60,969 nt of DNA from an uncultured Prevotellaceae bacterium. Lineage in GTDB: Bacteria; Bacteroidota; Bacteroidia; Bacteroidales; Bacteroidaceae. The DNA lies in the NCBI GenBank assembly GCA_902784565.1, contig CACZVE010000034.1, forward strand, positions 1 to 60,969, read 5' to 3'. Below the pieces are notes generated by a model that saw only the letters and a program-made list of their open reading frames with translations, was not told where the DNA came from and made no database searches. The position numbers and the translations under genes were made by a program. This document shows, piece after piece, positions 1 to 7,668 of the stretch. Positions within the stretch are counted from its first letter, which is position 1. Every line of letters begins with the position of its first letter.

Positions 1-1
1 T

Positions 2-398
2 GGGGGTGACTGGATTTGACGGCAAGTCGAGATGGTACGTAAGCATGCGGAGTGATGACTGTGGACTCCATAATCACGTCGGTCGAAAAATTAATTGGCA
101 ACAACGAGTATGCTCTCGCTGCCTAATCGAAGTATAGTAGATTACTGGCTTTATTCTCTTACAAGGTAGGAGAACGAGACGTCGCTCCGAGGATGTTGTT
201 CCGAATCCGGAGATCCAGCGGCGCAGGTTAAATCGGAAATAGTCTTGTCAGGCCTCGATGGCGGGATGAAATCTTAGAGGATAAGGTTGCAGTTGGTGGC
301 TTGGGTCTTGCTGCAGCACGAAAATGAAGGCCAAGATAAGCATGTAGAAAGCGTATGGTTTCCTTGTGCGGACGAGGGTTCGACTCCCTCCACTTCCA
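2..398 (+). ncRNA. ssrA: tmRNA (transfer-messenger RNA)
   Basis: Rescues stalled ribosomes by adding a degradation tag to unfinished proteins. The 5' end GGGGGUG pairs with CACUUCC near the 3' end as a 7-bp acceptor stem, next to the typical GACUGGAUUUGAC segment. The T-arm has GGUUCGACUCC. The tag frame ends GNNEYALAA then TAA at about 105-134; its first codon is uncertain, perhaps several codons earlier. CCA is not encoded. The 3' end abuts the stop of greA on the other strand with no gap. Confidence 0.95.
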
Positions 399-863
399 CT
401 ACAGCGTGATACTTTCTATACGTAGTTTCAGGGTGCCTATCGGGACGTGAACTTCTACGACATCACCCGCCTTCTTGTTCAGCAGGGCCTGTGCAATGGG
501 CGACTTGATGGAAATCTTGCCCTCACGGAGATTCGCTTCGTGGGGGCTTGTGATGGTATAGGTCATCTTGGCATTGTTGTTCAGATTGGTCATCACTACC
601 TTTGAGAGCAGACCGACGGCATCGGAACCGAGTCTCGACGTGTCGACGACTCTTGCATTTTCCAGTACTTTCTGTTTGAAACGGATCCTGCCCAGCAGCC
701 TTGACTGTTCACGCTTGGCAGCATGATACTCGAAGTTCTCGCTGAGGTCACCTTTGTCACGGGCTTCGGCGATGGCTTCGCGCACCTGTGGCAATTCCAC
801 ACTTTCCAACTGGTGGAGTTCCGCTACGAGTTTGTCGTAGCCTTCTTGAGACATGTATTCCAT
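399..863 (-). CDS. greA: Transcription elongation factor GreA
   Basis: Binds the RNA polymerase secondary channel and promotes cleavage of backtracked transcripts. The 154-residue length is normal. The N-terminal coiled coil carries the family signature GDLSENFEYHAAK (about residues 38-50), with acidic tip residues, and the C-terminal FKBP-like domain follows. The gene is alone on this strand; its stop touches the tmRNA 3' end. A TATCTTTG box about 40 nt upstream supports the start. Confidence 0.96.
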   Translation of the reverse strand: MEYMSQEGYDKLVAELHQLESVELPQVREAIAEARDKGDLSENFEYHAAKREQSRLLGRIRFKQKVLENARVVDTSRLGSDAVGLLSKVVMTNLNNNAKMTYTITSPHEANLREGKISIKSPIAQALLNKKAGDVVEVHVPIGTLKLRIESITL

Positions 864-901
864 AAACTTATTATGCGACTCTTATTTTTTGTTGTATTCT
901 G

Positions 902-909
902 CAAAGATA
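902..909 (-). promoter_or_regulatory. Bacteroidota -7 box for greA
   Basis: TATCTTTG on the minus strand, followed by GCAG, about 40 nt before the greA start. It matches TAnnTTTG. No clear -33 element was assigned. Confidence 0.6.
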
Positions 910-928
910 ATAATAAAAGCCGATATTT

Positions 929-984
929 CACACTCTATCGAAGAAAAATGTGTAAAAAATCACACTTTTCGACGATAGAATGTG
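929..984. repeat. Imperfect inverted repeat, 24-nt arms
   Basis: Arms at 929-952 and 961-984, about 19 of 24 positions complementary, with an 8-nt loop, in the greA to tRNA-His gap. Could fold as a hairpin. It has no T-run typical of a terminator. No gene is seen in 864-1270. Confidence 0.6.
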
Positions 985-1007
985 ATTTCGGCTGTTGAAA
1001 ATATAGC

Positions 1008-1056
1008 CTATACTCTGCGGAAAGTGCCAAAATTTGATAGATTCCGCAGAGTATAG
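1008..1056. repeat. Perfect 15-bp inverted repeat
   Basis: CTATACTCTGCGGAA at 1008-1022 and its exact reverse complement at 1042-1056, 19 nt apart. Followed by a short T-run (gtttttgg), so a plus-strand terminator is possible. An 11-bp tandem repeat (tttgcggctat twice) lies just downstream near 1134-1157. Confidence 0.7.
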
Positions 1057-1270
1057 ACATGTTTTTGGGGAGTATGTTGTGTTATTTTGTAAACAATTCG
1101 AAATTATGGATCTTTACAAATTGCTCTGAATTATTTGCGGCTATTTTGCGGCTATTTGAAGAATTTTCGACGTTTTTTCAACGGTTTTCAACTAAAATCA
1201 AGGCAAATGCACCAATGCCAGCGCAAAACAAAAACTCCTGCAAGTCTTTGACTCACAGGAGTTTTGGAAG

Positions 1271-1345
1271 GGTGCCCGGACGGACTCGAACCGTCGACAT
1301 TCAGAACCACAATCTGACGCTCTAACCAACTGAACTACGGGCACC
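1271..1345 (-). tRNA. tRNA-His (GTG anticodon)
   Basis: The minus strand reads GGTGCCCGTAGTTCAG at the 5' end, anticodon loop TTGTGGT (anticodon GTG), T-arm GGTTCGAGTCC and 3' CGGGCACC. The first G faces C73, the extra G-1:C73 pair expected for tRNA-His. CCA is not encoded. It lies downstream of secG on the same strand. Confidence 0.95.
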
Positions 1346-1399
1346 ATCGGGAATTTTTTGGATTGACCAAATAAATCCCGTACTTTTTTCCGAAAATCT

Positions 1400-1783
1400 T
1401 TAGTTTGCAGGCTGGGCAGGTGCTGCGGGAGCCTCTGCGGCAGGTGCCTCTGCTGCGGGTGCTGCTGCATCCTTCTGCTGACTGGCACCGAAGCCAGGCA
1501 GGTTGTTAGGATTGGTGGCAGGCACTTCGATATTCTCCATCACAGAGCCAGAACCTGCACTCTGAGGAGCAACATAGGCGCAGAACACGCTGATGATGAC
1601 CATAGCGGCAGCAAGGCCCCATGTGGTCTTTTCGATGAAGTCGGTAGTCTTGCGGACACCGCCAATCTGGTTGTAGCCAGAGAACTGAGAGGCGAGACCG
1701 CCACCCTTTGATTCCTGAATGAGCACGATGCCAATCATAAGCAGTGCTGCAATCACCATGATAATAACCAATAATGTGTACAT
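1400..1783 (-). CDS. secG: Preprotein translocase subunit SecG
   Basis: Small inner-membrane subunit of the SecYEG channel. 127 residues: a first membrane helix (about 3-22), the conserved QESKGGGLASQF segment, FIEKTTW, and a second helix (about 52-72). The last 45 residues are an Ala/Pro-rich low-complexity tail. The gene sits 5 nt after the TPR protein and probably shares its transcript. Confidence 0.93.
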   Translation of the reverse strand: MYTLLVIIMVIAALLMIGIVLIQESKGGGLASQFSGYNQIGGVRKTTDFIEKTTWGLAAAMVIISVFCAYVAPQSAGSGSVMENIEVPATNPNNLPGFGASQQKDAAAPAAEAPAAEAPAAPAQPAN

Positions 1784-1788
1784 CTTTT

Positions 1789-2544
1789 TTACTTTTTATT
1801 TTTATTACTATTTATAATCAATTTCTCCAAAAAACGGATTTGGTCTGCAAAGTAAGCATTTTTTTTCGGATAAACCAAAGATAATCGCCGAATAATTTCA
1901 AGTGCTTTCGAATATCTGCCCTGTTTTATGTAAATTCGGGCCAAAGTTTCGGTAAAATACCCCTCGTCGGATGTATTTTCATCGTTTTCGGTGGTATCAG
2001 TGAGGGGAGGGGTGTATTGGGGCTCCTCATTGAGGATGATGCGTCCTTTGTCATTATTTATGAATGAATCGATGAGGCTCTGCCCCTTCATCTCGGGGAC
2101 GCTGTCGTCTTGCTCATACTCGCCCTCGGTCTCCAACAGATAAGCCACGTAGTCGACAGCCGCGTCGGCTGGGGTGGGCTTGCGTTTTTTCTTCTTTCCG
2201 TCCTTGTTGTCACCCTCCTGGGGCATTGACTCGAGGAAATTGTCGATGAGCGTAAGGGTGCGTGAGGGGTTCTGACTGCTTGGCATCGGCTGGCTGTCAG
2301 TCGTGGGACGCAGTTGGTAGTGGGCAGCCTCAATCAGTTGAAAGAGCACACGACGGTCAGTGATGTAGATGGCGGCGCGACGCAGTTCTTCATCGAAGGT
2401 CGGGTCGTGAAGCAGATAGAGGTTCTGGAGCATCAGCAGACGGGCCGTCTGGTAGTAGGGATAGAGTGCCAACAGTGAACGCAACTCGTAGAGTGTGTCG
2501 CGATCCAGATGGTCGGGGTGATGTATCAGTTCTATGATGTCCAT
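1789..2544 (-). CDS. TPR-like protein of the lptE-secG cluster
   Basis: 251 residues, predicted soluble, no signal peptide. The C-terminus (ETLARIYIKQGRYSKALEII and following) resembles a tetratricopeptide repeat; the middle is acidic and low-complexity, with a basic KKKKRK patch near residue 118. It starts 2 nt after the lptE stop, so translation is probably coupled. From family knowledge, similar proteins sit between lptE and secG in other Bacteroidota; exact function unknown. A role in envelope assembly is only inferred from neighbours. Confidence 0.7.
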   Translation of the reverse strand: MDIIELIHHPDHLDRDTLYELRSLLALYPYYQTARLLMLQNLYLLHDPTFDEELRRAAIYITDRRVLFQLIEAAHYQLRPTTDSQPMPSSQNPSRTLTLIDNFLESMPQEGDNKDGKKKKRKPTPADAAVDYVAYLLETEGEYEQDDSVPEMKGQSLIDSFINNDKGRIILNEEPQYTPPLTDTTENDENTSDEGYFTETLARIYIKQGRYSKALEIIRRLSLVYPKKNAYFADQIRFLEKLIINSNKNKK

Positions 2545-2546
2545 CT

Positions 2547-3065
2547 TTACCAGTCTGCTACGGCTTTATTAAATATCTGTTCACAGAGGTCCTTCACCAT
2601 CTGAGTGACAAGTTCTTCTTGGACGGCATTGAGCGACAGGGTCGTCTCATACGACTGCTGGGCAGTGAATGTCTGCTCGAAGTCATCGTCGTGGTTCTTC
2701 GTGTTGGTGAAGCGCACGTTGACGGTCATGGAGAGTTCTGTCTGTGCAGAGTAGCCTTGTGCCGTCACGGCTTTGTTGCGTTGTTCGTATCGGGTGATCT
2801 CGCCTTCCAACTTCAGGTCGCCGTTACGTTTCACCTGCGTGAGTTTGGTGTGGTTGGCGAACTGATCCTTCAACTGGTTGTTGAACATTGGTCCCATCGG
2901 ACCCCACACATAACTGGAACGGATGGGGAACTCGGCTATCTGGATGGTCTTGGTCTTCGAATAGTCGATGCTGGCGCCGTTGAACTTATAACTCACGGAG
3001 CAGGCACTGAGCAGGCAGCAGAGGGCTGCGCAGAAGACGATGCGAAGTTTACTTTTCCAGTCCAT
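2547..3065 (-). CDS. lptE: LptE-family LPS assembly lipoprotein
   Basis: Outer-membrane lipoprotein expected to plug and assemble the LptD LPS translocon. 172 residues; signal peptide with lipobox LLSAC (Cys about 22), then SVSYKFNGASIDYSKTKTI, which matches the Bacteroidota LptE family. The start at 3065 is chosen because the lipoprotein signal follows directly; the longer upstream frame is only the antisense of the preceding gene. It overlaps the end of the sigma-54 activator by 17 nt, implying co-translation. Confidence 0.85.
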   Translation of the reverse strand: MDWKSKLRIVFCAALCCLLSACSVSYKFNGASIDYSKTKTIQIAEFPIRSSYVWGPMGPMFNNQLKDQFANHTKLTQVKRNGDLKLEGEITRYEQRNKAVTAQGYSAQTELSMTVNVRFTNTKNHDDDFEQTFTAQQSYETTLSLNAVQEELVTQMVKDLCEQIFNKAVADW

Positions 3066-4278
3066 ATTGCTTGAGTCGTCTGTAGAGGGTTCGGTCACTG
3101 ATGCCCAGTTCCAGGGCGGCTTTCTTGCGGTTGCCGTTGTTGCGCTCGAGGGCTTTTTCCAACATCTGTTTGCCGAGATCGTTGAGATTGAGGTTCTCGG
3201 GTTCTTTCTCGGGCTCGATGTATTCCTCGGCTTCTGCGTCAACGAGGGCTGGAGAGATGGGCTGGATGGGTGCGATGGGAGCAATCTGCGTTGTGGGCAG
3301 TGTATCGGCTGATACGTGCTTGCTACCGCTTTGTACTTCTTCGATCTGCTTTTTGAGGGCACCCATCTCTCGGCGCATGTCATTCACGTTACCGCGCAGT
3401 TCGAAGAGAATCTTATAGAGTATCTCGCGCTCGTTCTCAAACGAGTGGTCGCCTTCCTTGTGGATGGGAGCCAGTTGGGTGGTCTCCTGATCCTGCGGGA
3501 TGAAGCGTGAAAGAATCTCTGGCGTGATGGTGCGCTCGGGCGAGAGGATACTGATCTGCTCGGTGATATTCTTGAGTTGACGCACGTTGCCCGGCCATTT
3601 GTAGCGCATGATCATCTGTTTGGCCTGCTCGTCGAGCACCACACGGTCCATCTTGTATTTTTCAGCCATTTGGAGAGCGAAGAGGCGGAACAGCAGGACG
3701 ATGTCCTCGCCACGCTCTCTCAAGGGCGGCATCTGGATGGGGATGGAGTTCAGACGGTAGTAGAGATCCTCGCGGAAACGTCCTTCGCTGATGGCCTGAC
3801 GGATATTTACATTTGTGGCTGCCACGATGCGCACATCGGTCTTGCGGATCTCTGTGCCACCAACGGGGATATATTCTCCGCTCTCCAACACACGCAACAG
3901 TCGGGCCTGTGTGGCGAGAGGCAGTTCACCCACCTCGTCGAGGAAGAGTGTACCTTTGTTGGCCACACCGAAATAACCCGGTGAGTCGTTGATGGCACCC
4001 GTAAATGAGCCCTTCACATGTCCGAAGAGTTCCGAGTCGATGGTGCCCTCAGGGATACTGCCGCAGTTGATGGCGAAGTATTTCTCACGCTTACGGGGAG
4101 AGTTGTCGTGAATGACGCGGGGGATGATTTCCTTACCCACACCGCTCTCACCGATGATGAGCACAGAGAGATCCGTTGGCGCCACCTGTAATGCGACGTC
4201 GAGGGCGTGGTTCAATGCCTCGCAGTTGCCCACGATATTGTACCGTTGTTTGATGCTTTGAAGTTCAGATGTCTTCAT
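3049..4278 (-). CDS. Sigma-54 interacting transcriptional activator (AAA+ with Fis-type HTH)
   Basis: About 409 residues. AAA+ core with Walker A GESGVGKE, sigma-54 contact loop GSFTGA, Walker B LFLDEVGE and an R-finger region REDLYYRLN. A long linker leads to a Fis-like helix-turn-helix (RKKAALELGISDRTLYRRL). There is no receiver, PAS or GAF domain at the N-terminus, so how it is controlled is unclear. ATG at 4278 is preferred: the longer frame opens with TTG inside the TAATTTTG box (4288-4295). Its 3' end overlaps lptE. Confidence 0.9.
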   Translation of the reverse strand: MKTSELQSIKQRYNIVGNCEALNHALDVALQVAPTDLSVLIIGESGVGKEIIPRVIHDNSPRKREKYFAINCGSIPEGTIDSELFGHVKGSFTGAINDSPGYFGVANKGTLFLDEVGELPLATQARLLRVLESGEYIPVGGTEIRKTDVRIVAATNVNIRQAISEGRFREDLYYRLNSIPIQMPPLRERGEDIVLLFRLFALQMAEKYKMDRVVLDEQAKQMIMRYKWPGNVRQLKNITEQISILSPERTITPEILSRFIPQDQETTQLAPIHKEGDHSFENEREILYKILFELRGNVNDMRREMGALKKQIEEVQSGSKHVSADTLPTTQIAPIAPIQPISPALVDAEAEEYIEPEKEPENLNLNDLGKQMLEKALERNNGNRKKAALELGISDRTLYRRLKQYGLEK

Positions 4279-4343
4279 TTCGGCTGACAAAATTACACAT
4301 TATTTCCGAATTATCTGCAATTTTGGCAGAAATTAACTCGAAA

Positions 4344-5348
4344 TCAGGCTGCTTTTTTATCAAACTTGATGAGAAGGAGCCCGATTGCTGTCCAAATGAG
4401 TTCCCTGATCCTCACCAACAGCGCTACGAAGATACCTGCCTGAGCACTCAGACTGAGGCCTTCGGTAGACATCAGGAAACCGCCCTCGCGACCACCCAGT
4501 TGTAGTGGCATGAAGAAGAGCATATTGGCAAAGAGGGTGGTGAAGGCGTAGATGAGGATGCACTGTGGGATGGTGACGTCGGGTGTGATGACGAGCAGGA
4601 TGAAGTAGATCTCGAGGGTGGACACCAGTCGACAGGTGAGTTCCAGCAACACAGCGGCTTTGAAGGTACGCGGGTTCTGGTTGTGGAGGGCGGCTATCTG
4701 TTGGTCGACGCTGGCCAGTTTCTCCCTGTTGCGCTCGATGAACGGCTGTGCCCAGCGCTTCACCATCGGGAAGTGACTCAGGATGTTCATACCCGTCATG
4801 GCGATGCCTTTCTTGTAGCCCTTGAGGAAGAACCAGATGGCCAACATACAGATGCAGGCGATGATGGGAAGGAGGATACAGGCGAGGGTCGTCATCTTCT
4901 CAGTGAAGATATAGAGGAACACGGAGAGGAACCAGAACCAGAAGTGGCTGAAGATATGGGTCATCACGAAGAGGATGACCGACGAGGACGCCTTCTGTGT
5001 GCCAATCTTCGGCGAGAGCATCATGATACGGTAGGGCTCGCCACCCATCAGTCCGCCGGGTGTGGCATAGTTCAGCGCAAACGACGAGACGGTGATCTTG
5101 TAGAGCCACCAGAAACCGATGCCGCTCTTCTTGCACAGTCCTTTCTCATTGCCGATGCTGTCGATGATGAGATACCACGACGAGGTGTTGAACATATAGA
5201 GGAAGCCCCAGAGCACAAGGACGGCCAGAAACCAGTAGCCCGCATGAGTGATTCCCGCCCATACTTCCTTGAAGTCGAGTTGGGACACCATGATGACCAA
5301 CACAACCAGACCGAAGATGAAAAAGGCGTTCTGGTATTTCTTCTTCAT
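4344..5348 (-). CDS. Flippase-like membrane protein (UPF0104 / LPG synthase TM-type)
   Basis: 334 residues, mostly hydrophobic, with about eight membrane segments. The pattern, including a TPGGLMGGEPYR segment and a Gly-rich LGGREGGFL segment, matches the lysylphosphatidylglycerol synthetase/flippase-like transmembrane family (UPF0104). No soluble aminoacyl-transferase domain is present, so lysyl-lipid synthesis is not indicated; lipid handling in the envelope is the general inference. Start overlaps the pdxA stop by 4 nt (ATGA), so the two are probably co-translated. Confidence 0.75.
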   Translation of the reverse strand: MKKKYQNAFFIFGLVVLVIMVSQLDFKEVWAGITHAGYWFLAVLVLWGFLYMFNTSSWYLIIDSIGNEKGLCKKSGIGFWWLYKITVSSFALNYATPGGLMGGEPYRIMMLSPKIGTQKASSSVILFVMTHIFSHFWFWFLSVFLYIFTEKMTTLACILLPIIACICMLAIWFFLKGYKKGIAMTGMNILSHFPMVKRWAQPFIERNREKLASVDQQIAALHNQNPRTFKAAVLLELTCRLVSTLEIYFILLVITPDVTIPQCILIYAFTTLFANMLFFMPLQLGGREGGFLMSTEGLSLSAQAGIFVALLVRIRELIWTAIGLLLIKFDKKAA

Positions 5349-6376
5349 TCCTGTTCAGGTTTCTTGGAGATGAAACGCACCTTTTCGCCGTCCTCCCGTT
5401 TCTCGTGGTAGAGTTTGGGCAGCGGGTTCTTCTTGGGGTCGTCGTATTCCTTGCGGTTGCGCAGAATGTCGATGGCGGCGTAGATGGCGTGACGCAACGA
5501 GGCGGGGTCGGCCTCACCTTTTCCTGCGATGTCGAAAGCAGGACCGTGATCGGGGGTAGTGATGACGAAGGGGAAGCCTGTCTTCATCTTCACGCCAAAC
5601 TCGGTGGCGAGGGTCTTGAAGGGTACGTTGCCCTGATCGTCGTACATGGCGAGGATGCCGTCGAACCCATACTGTTTCTGTTTTCCGAAGAAGTCGTCAG
5701 CGGTGAAGGGACCATAGGCCTGAATGCTTTCCTTCTCCAACGCTTCGATGGCGGGTGCGATAACGTCCTTTTCCTCTGCGCCCGGCTGCGGGTTGAGTGC
5801 CAATATGGCGATGCGCGGATTGCTGATACGGAAATCGCGCCTCAGTGAGGTGTGGAAGAGGGTGGCTTTCTCGACGATAGTTTCCTGCGTGATGCTCTGA
5901 GCCACCTCTTTCAGCGGCAAACGACTTGTGACAAGGGCGATACGGATATCGTCGGCGAACATCACCAGCAGAGAACGGTCTTCACGGTCGGGTGTGTTGC
6001 TGCTGACAACAGGAGCCTGTACCAACACATCATAGAGATTCTGCTTCAGGTCTTCCTTGGCGCGTTGCAGGGCCTTGCGGGCGGCCTCTGCCGAATCAGC
6101 GGTGGGGGTTCCCAGTTCCACCTTCACCTCTTCATCGAAGACAGCCAACAGGTTGAGTCGTCCGTCGCGGGCATCTTCCGCCTTACCGATAATACTGAAG
6201 GGGGTATCCAGTTTCATGACGTTACGATGGTAGGTGGCCACCTTCGGATTACCATATATAATAGGTGTACACAGTTCGAACATCATGGGATCCTCGAAAG
6301 CCTTCAGGATAATCTCATAGCCGATACCGTTCGTATCACCGTGCGTGATCGCCACGCGAATCTTTTTTTCTTCCAT
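5345..6376 (-). CDS. pdxA: PdxA-family protein lacking the metal-binding histidines
   Basis: PdxA oxidises 4-phosphohydroxy-L-threonine in pyridoxal-phosphate synthesis. Family features are clear: ITHGDTNGIGYEIILKAF at the start, PIIYGNPKVA, DHGPAFDIAGKGEAD near the end, 343 residues. However, E. coli metal ligands His166, His211 and His266 align with Arg (VTSRLPL, about residue 150), Gln (LNPQPG, about 195) and Asp (MYDDQG, about 243), and the GHTE substrate motif is absent. The frame is intact, so this may be a pseudoenzyme or changed enzyme rather than decay. The gene is 12 nt after rlmN and overlaps the flippase-like gene. Confidence 0.85.
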   Translation of the reverse strand: MEEKKIRVAITHGDTNGIGYEIILKAFEDPMMFELCTPIIYGNPKVATYHRNVMKLDTPFSIIGKAEDARDGRLNLLAVFDEEVKVELGTPTADSAEAARKALQRAKEDLKQNLYDVLVQAPVVSSNTPDREDRSLLVMFADDIRIALVTSRLPLKEVAQSITQETIVEKATLFHTSLRRDFRISNPRIAILALNPQPGAEEKDVIAPAIEALEKESIQAYGPFTADDFFGKQKQYGFDGILAMYDDQGNVPFKTLATEFGVKMKTGFPFVITTPDHGPAFDIAGKGEADPASLRHAIYAAIDILRNRKEYDDPKKNPLPKLYHEKREDGEKVRFISKKPEQE

Positions 6377-6380
6377 ATCT

Positions 6381-6408
6381 CTTCATTCTTAATTCTTCAT
6401 TCTTAATT
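6381..6408. repeat. Heptanucleotide tandem repeat at the rlmN 3' end
   Basis: Four 7-nt units, alternating cttcatt and cttaatt. It includes the rlmN stop codon and part of the gap to pdxA. Confidence 0.75.
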
Positions 6409-7462
6409 TCTTGTCAGTAGACAAGAGTCCGCAGGCCGCAAAGATATCCTGTCCTCTGCTGGCACGGATGGTGGTAAACACACCGTGTCCCGTCAGATAG
6501 TCGCGGAAGGCCTCCATGCGTTTCTCATCGCTACCGGGCAGGTCTACATCTGGTATCTCGTGGAAGCGGATGAGGTTCACACGACAGTCCAGTCCCTGCA
6601 ACAGTTTCACCATCTCGCGGGCATGCATCAGGGTGTCGTTCAGACCGTTGAAACAGATATACTCGAAAGAACATCTGCGTTGGTGACTGAAATCGTACTG
6701 ACGCAGCAGACCCACGATCTCCTCGATGCTCATCTGTTTCTCGGCAGGCATCAGCATCTGACGTTGTTCGGGTAGGGGAGAGTGCATCGAGATGGCCACA
6801 TGACACTCGCTCTCGTTGAGGAAGCGTCTCAGTTTGTTTCTGATGCCCACACTACTCACTGTGATACGTCTCGGACTCCAGGCGTAGCCGTAGTCGGCGG
6901 TGAGGATCTCGGTGGCTTTTAACACAGCGTCGAGATTGTCCATCGGCTCACCTTGTCCCATAAACACGATATTCGTCAGATTCTCTCTCTCAGGCAATGC
7001 ATAGACCTGATTCAGGATATCGGCGGCGGTGAGGTTTCCTTCGAAGCCTTGCTTGCCCGTCTGACAAAAGAGGCAGTTCATCTTGCAGCCCACCTGACAA
7101 CTGACGCAGAGGGTGGCGCGGTCCTTCTCGGGGATATAGACAGTTTCGACGAATCTTCTGTCTCCCGACTCCTGACTCCCGACTCCCGACTCCTGACTCC
7201 TAACAGGAAAGAGATATTTGATGGTGCCATCCTTGCTTTGCTGGCAGTCGATAGGGGCCATTGCACCCACCTCGTACTGCTCTTTGAGTTTCTCGCGGTT
7301 GGCCTTTGAGATGTTCGTCATCTCGTCGATGTCGCTGACGTGTTGCTGATAGAGCCACTGGGCGATCTGCGAGGCGGTAAACTGAGGCATACCCAATTCT
7401 TTCACGACACTTTTCAGTTCCGTGAGTGTCATCCCCAAGAGTACTGTCTTTTCACCGTTCAT
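6389..7462 (-). CDS. rlmN: 23S rRNA/tRNA adenine-C2 methyltransferase RlmN
   Basis: Radical SAM enzyme that methylates A2503 of 23S rRNA and A37 of some tRNAs. 357 residues; [4Fe-4S] motif CKMNCLFC, the second methylation cysteine in FAACGLL near the C-terminus, and the GEPMDN motif. Start 7462 (MNGEKTVLL) is chosen because a TAACTTTG box at 7489-7496 lies upstream of it, excluding the longer frame. Unusual: a linker near residue 90 is encoded by six heptanucleotide repeats (SQESGVG then SQESGDR), and the last codons fall in another heptamer run. Confidence 0.95.
   Translation of the reverse strand: MNGEKTVLLGMTLTELKSVVKELGMPQFTASQIAQWLYQQHVSDIDEMTNISKANREKLKEQYEVGAMAPIDCQQSKDGTIKYLFPVRSQESGVGSQESGDRRFVETVYIPEKDRATLCVSCQVGCKMNCLFCQTGKQGFEGNLTAADILNQVYALPERENLTNIVFMGQGEPMDNLDAVLKATEILTADYGYAWSPRRITVSSVGIRNKLRRFLNESECHVAISMHSPLPEQRQMLMPAEKQMSIEEIVGLLRQYDFSHQRRCSFEYICFNGLNDTLMHAREMVKLLQGLDCRVNLIRFHEIPDVDLPGSDEKRMEAFRDYLTGHGVFTTIRASRGQDIFAACGLLSTDKKLRMKN
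7161..7202. repeat. Heptanucleotide tandem repeat inside rlmN
   Basis: Six consecutive 7-nt units of the form actccYR (one starts with t). Because 21 nt equals seven codons, it is read as a 7-residue peptide repeat. Gain or loss of one unit would shift the frame. Confidence 0.9.
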
Positions 7463-7488
7463 CGTCGTCGGCCATGCTGATTTGGCTG

Positions 7489-7594
7489 CAAAGTTACGAA
7501 TAATCGAGAGAAAAACCAAATTTATTTGGATTTTTCCGAGTGCAAAGTAAGTTCGGCGAAGCCAAAGTTACGAATAATCGAGAGAAAAACCAAA
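7489..7594. repeat. Duplicated 32-bp promoter segment upstream of rlmN
   Basis: The same 32 bp occurs at 7489-7520 and 7563-7594. Read on the minus strand each copy holds TAACTTTG. The copy nearest rlmN is its probable -7 box; the second would start 74 nt earlier. Divergent gene 7669 has its own TATCTTTG at 7633-7640. Confidence 0.8.
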
Positions 7595-7668
7595 GAGTTG
7601 CCCCAAAATTTTGTAATATCAGAATTATTGTGTATCTTTGCACATATTTTTATCATTAAGACATTTCA

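Noticed and set aside
723-1325. Plus-strand ORFs upstream and across tRNA-His
   Set aside because: They read through the greA gene, inverted repeats and the tRNA; no protein-like features.
2619-3510. Several plus-strand ORFs over lptE and the sigma-54 activator
   Set aside because: Complementary-frame shadows of well-supported minus-strand genes; no motifs or start signals.
4683-5411. 242-codon plus-strand ORF
   Set aside because: Antisense to the flippase-like gene, whose membrane segments are clear; composition is that of a reverse-frame shadow.
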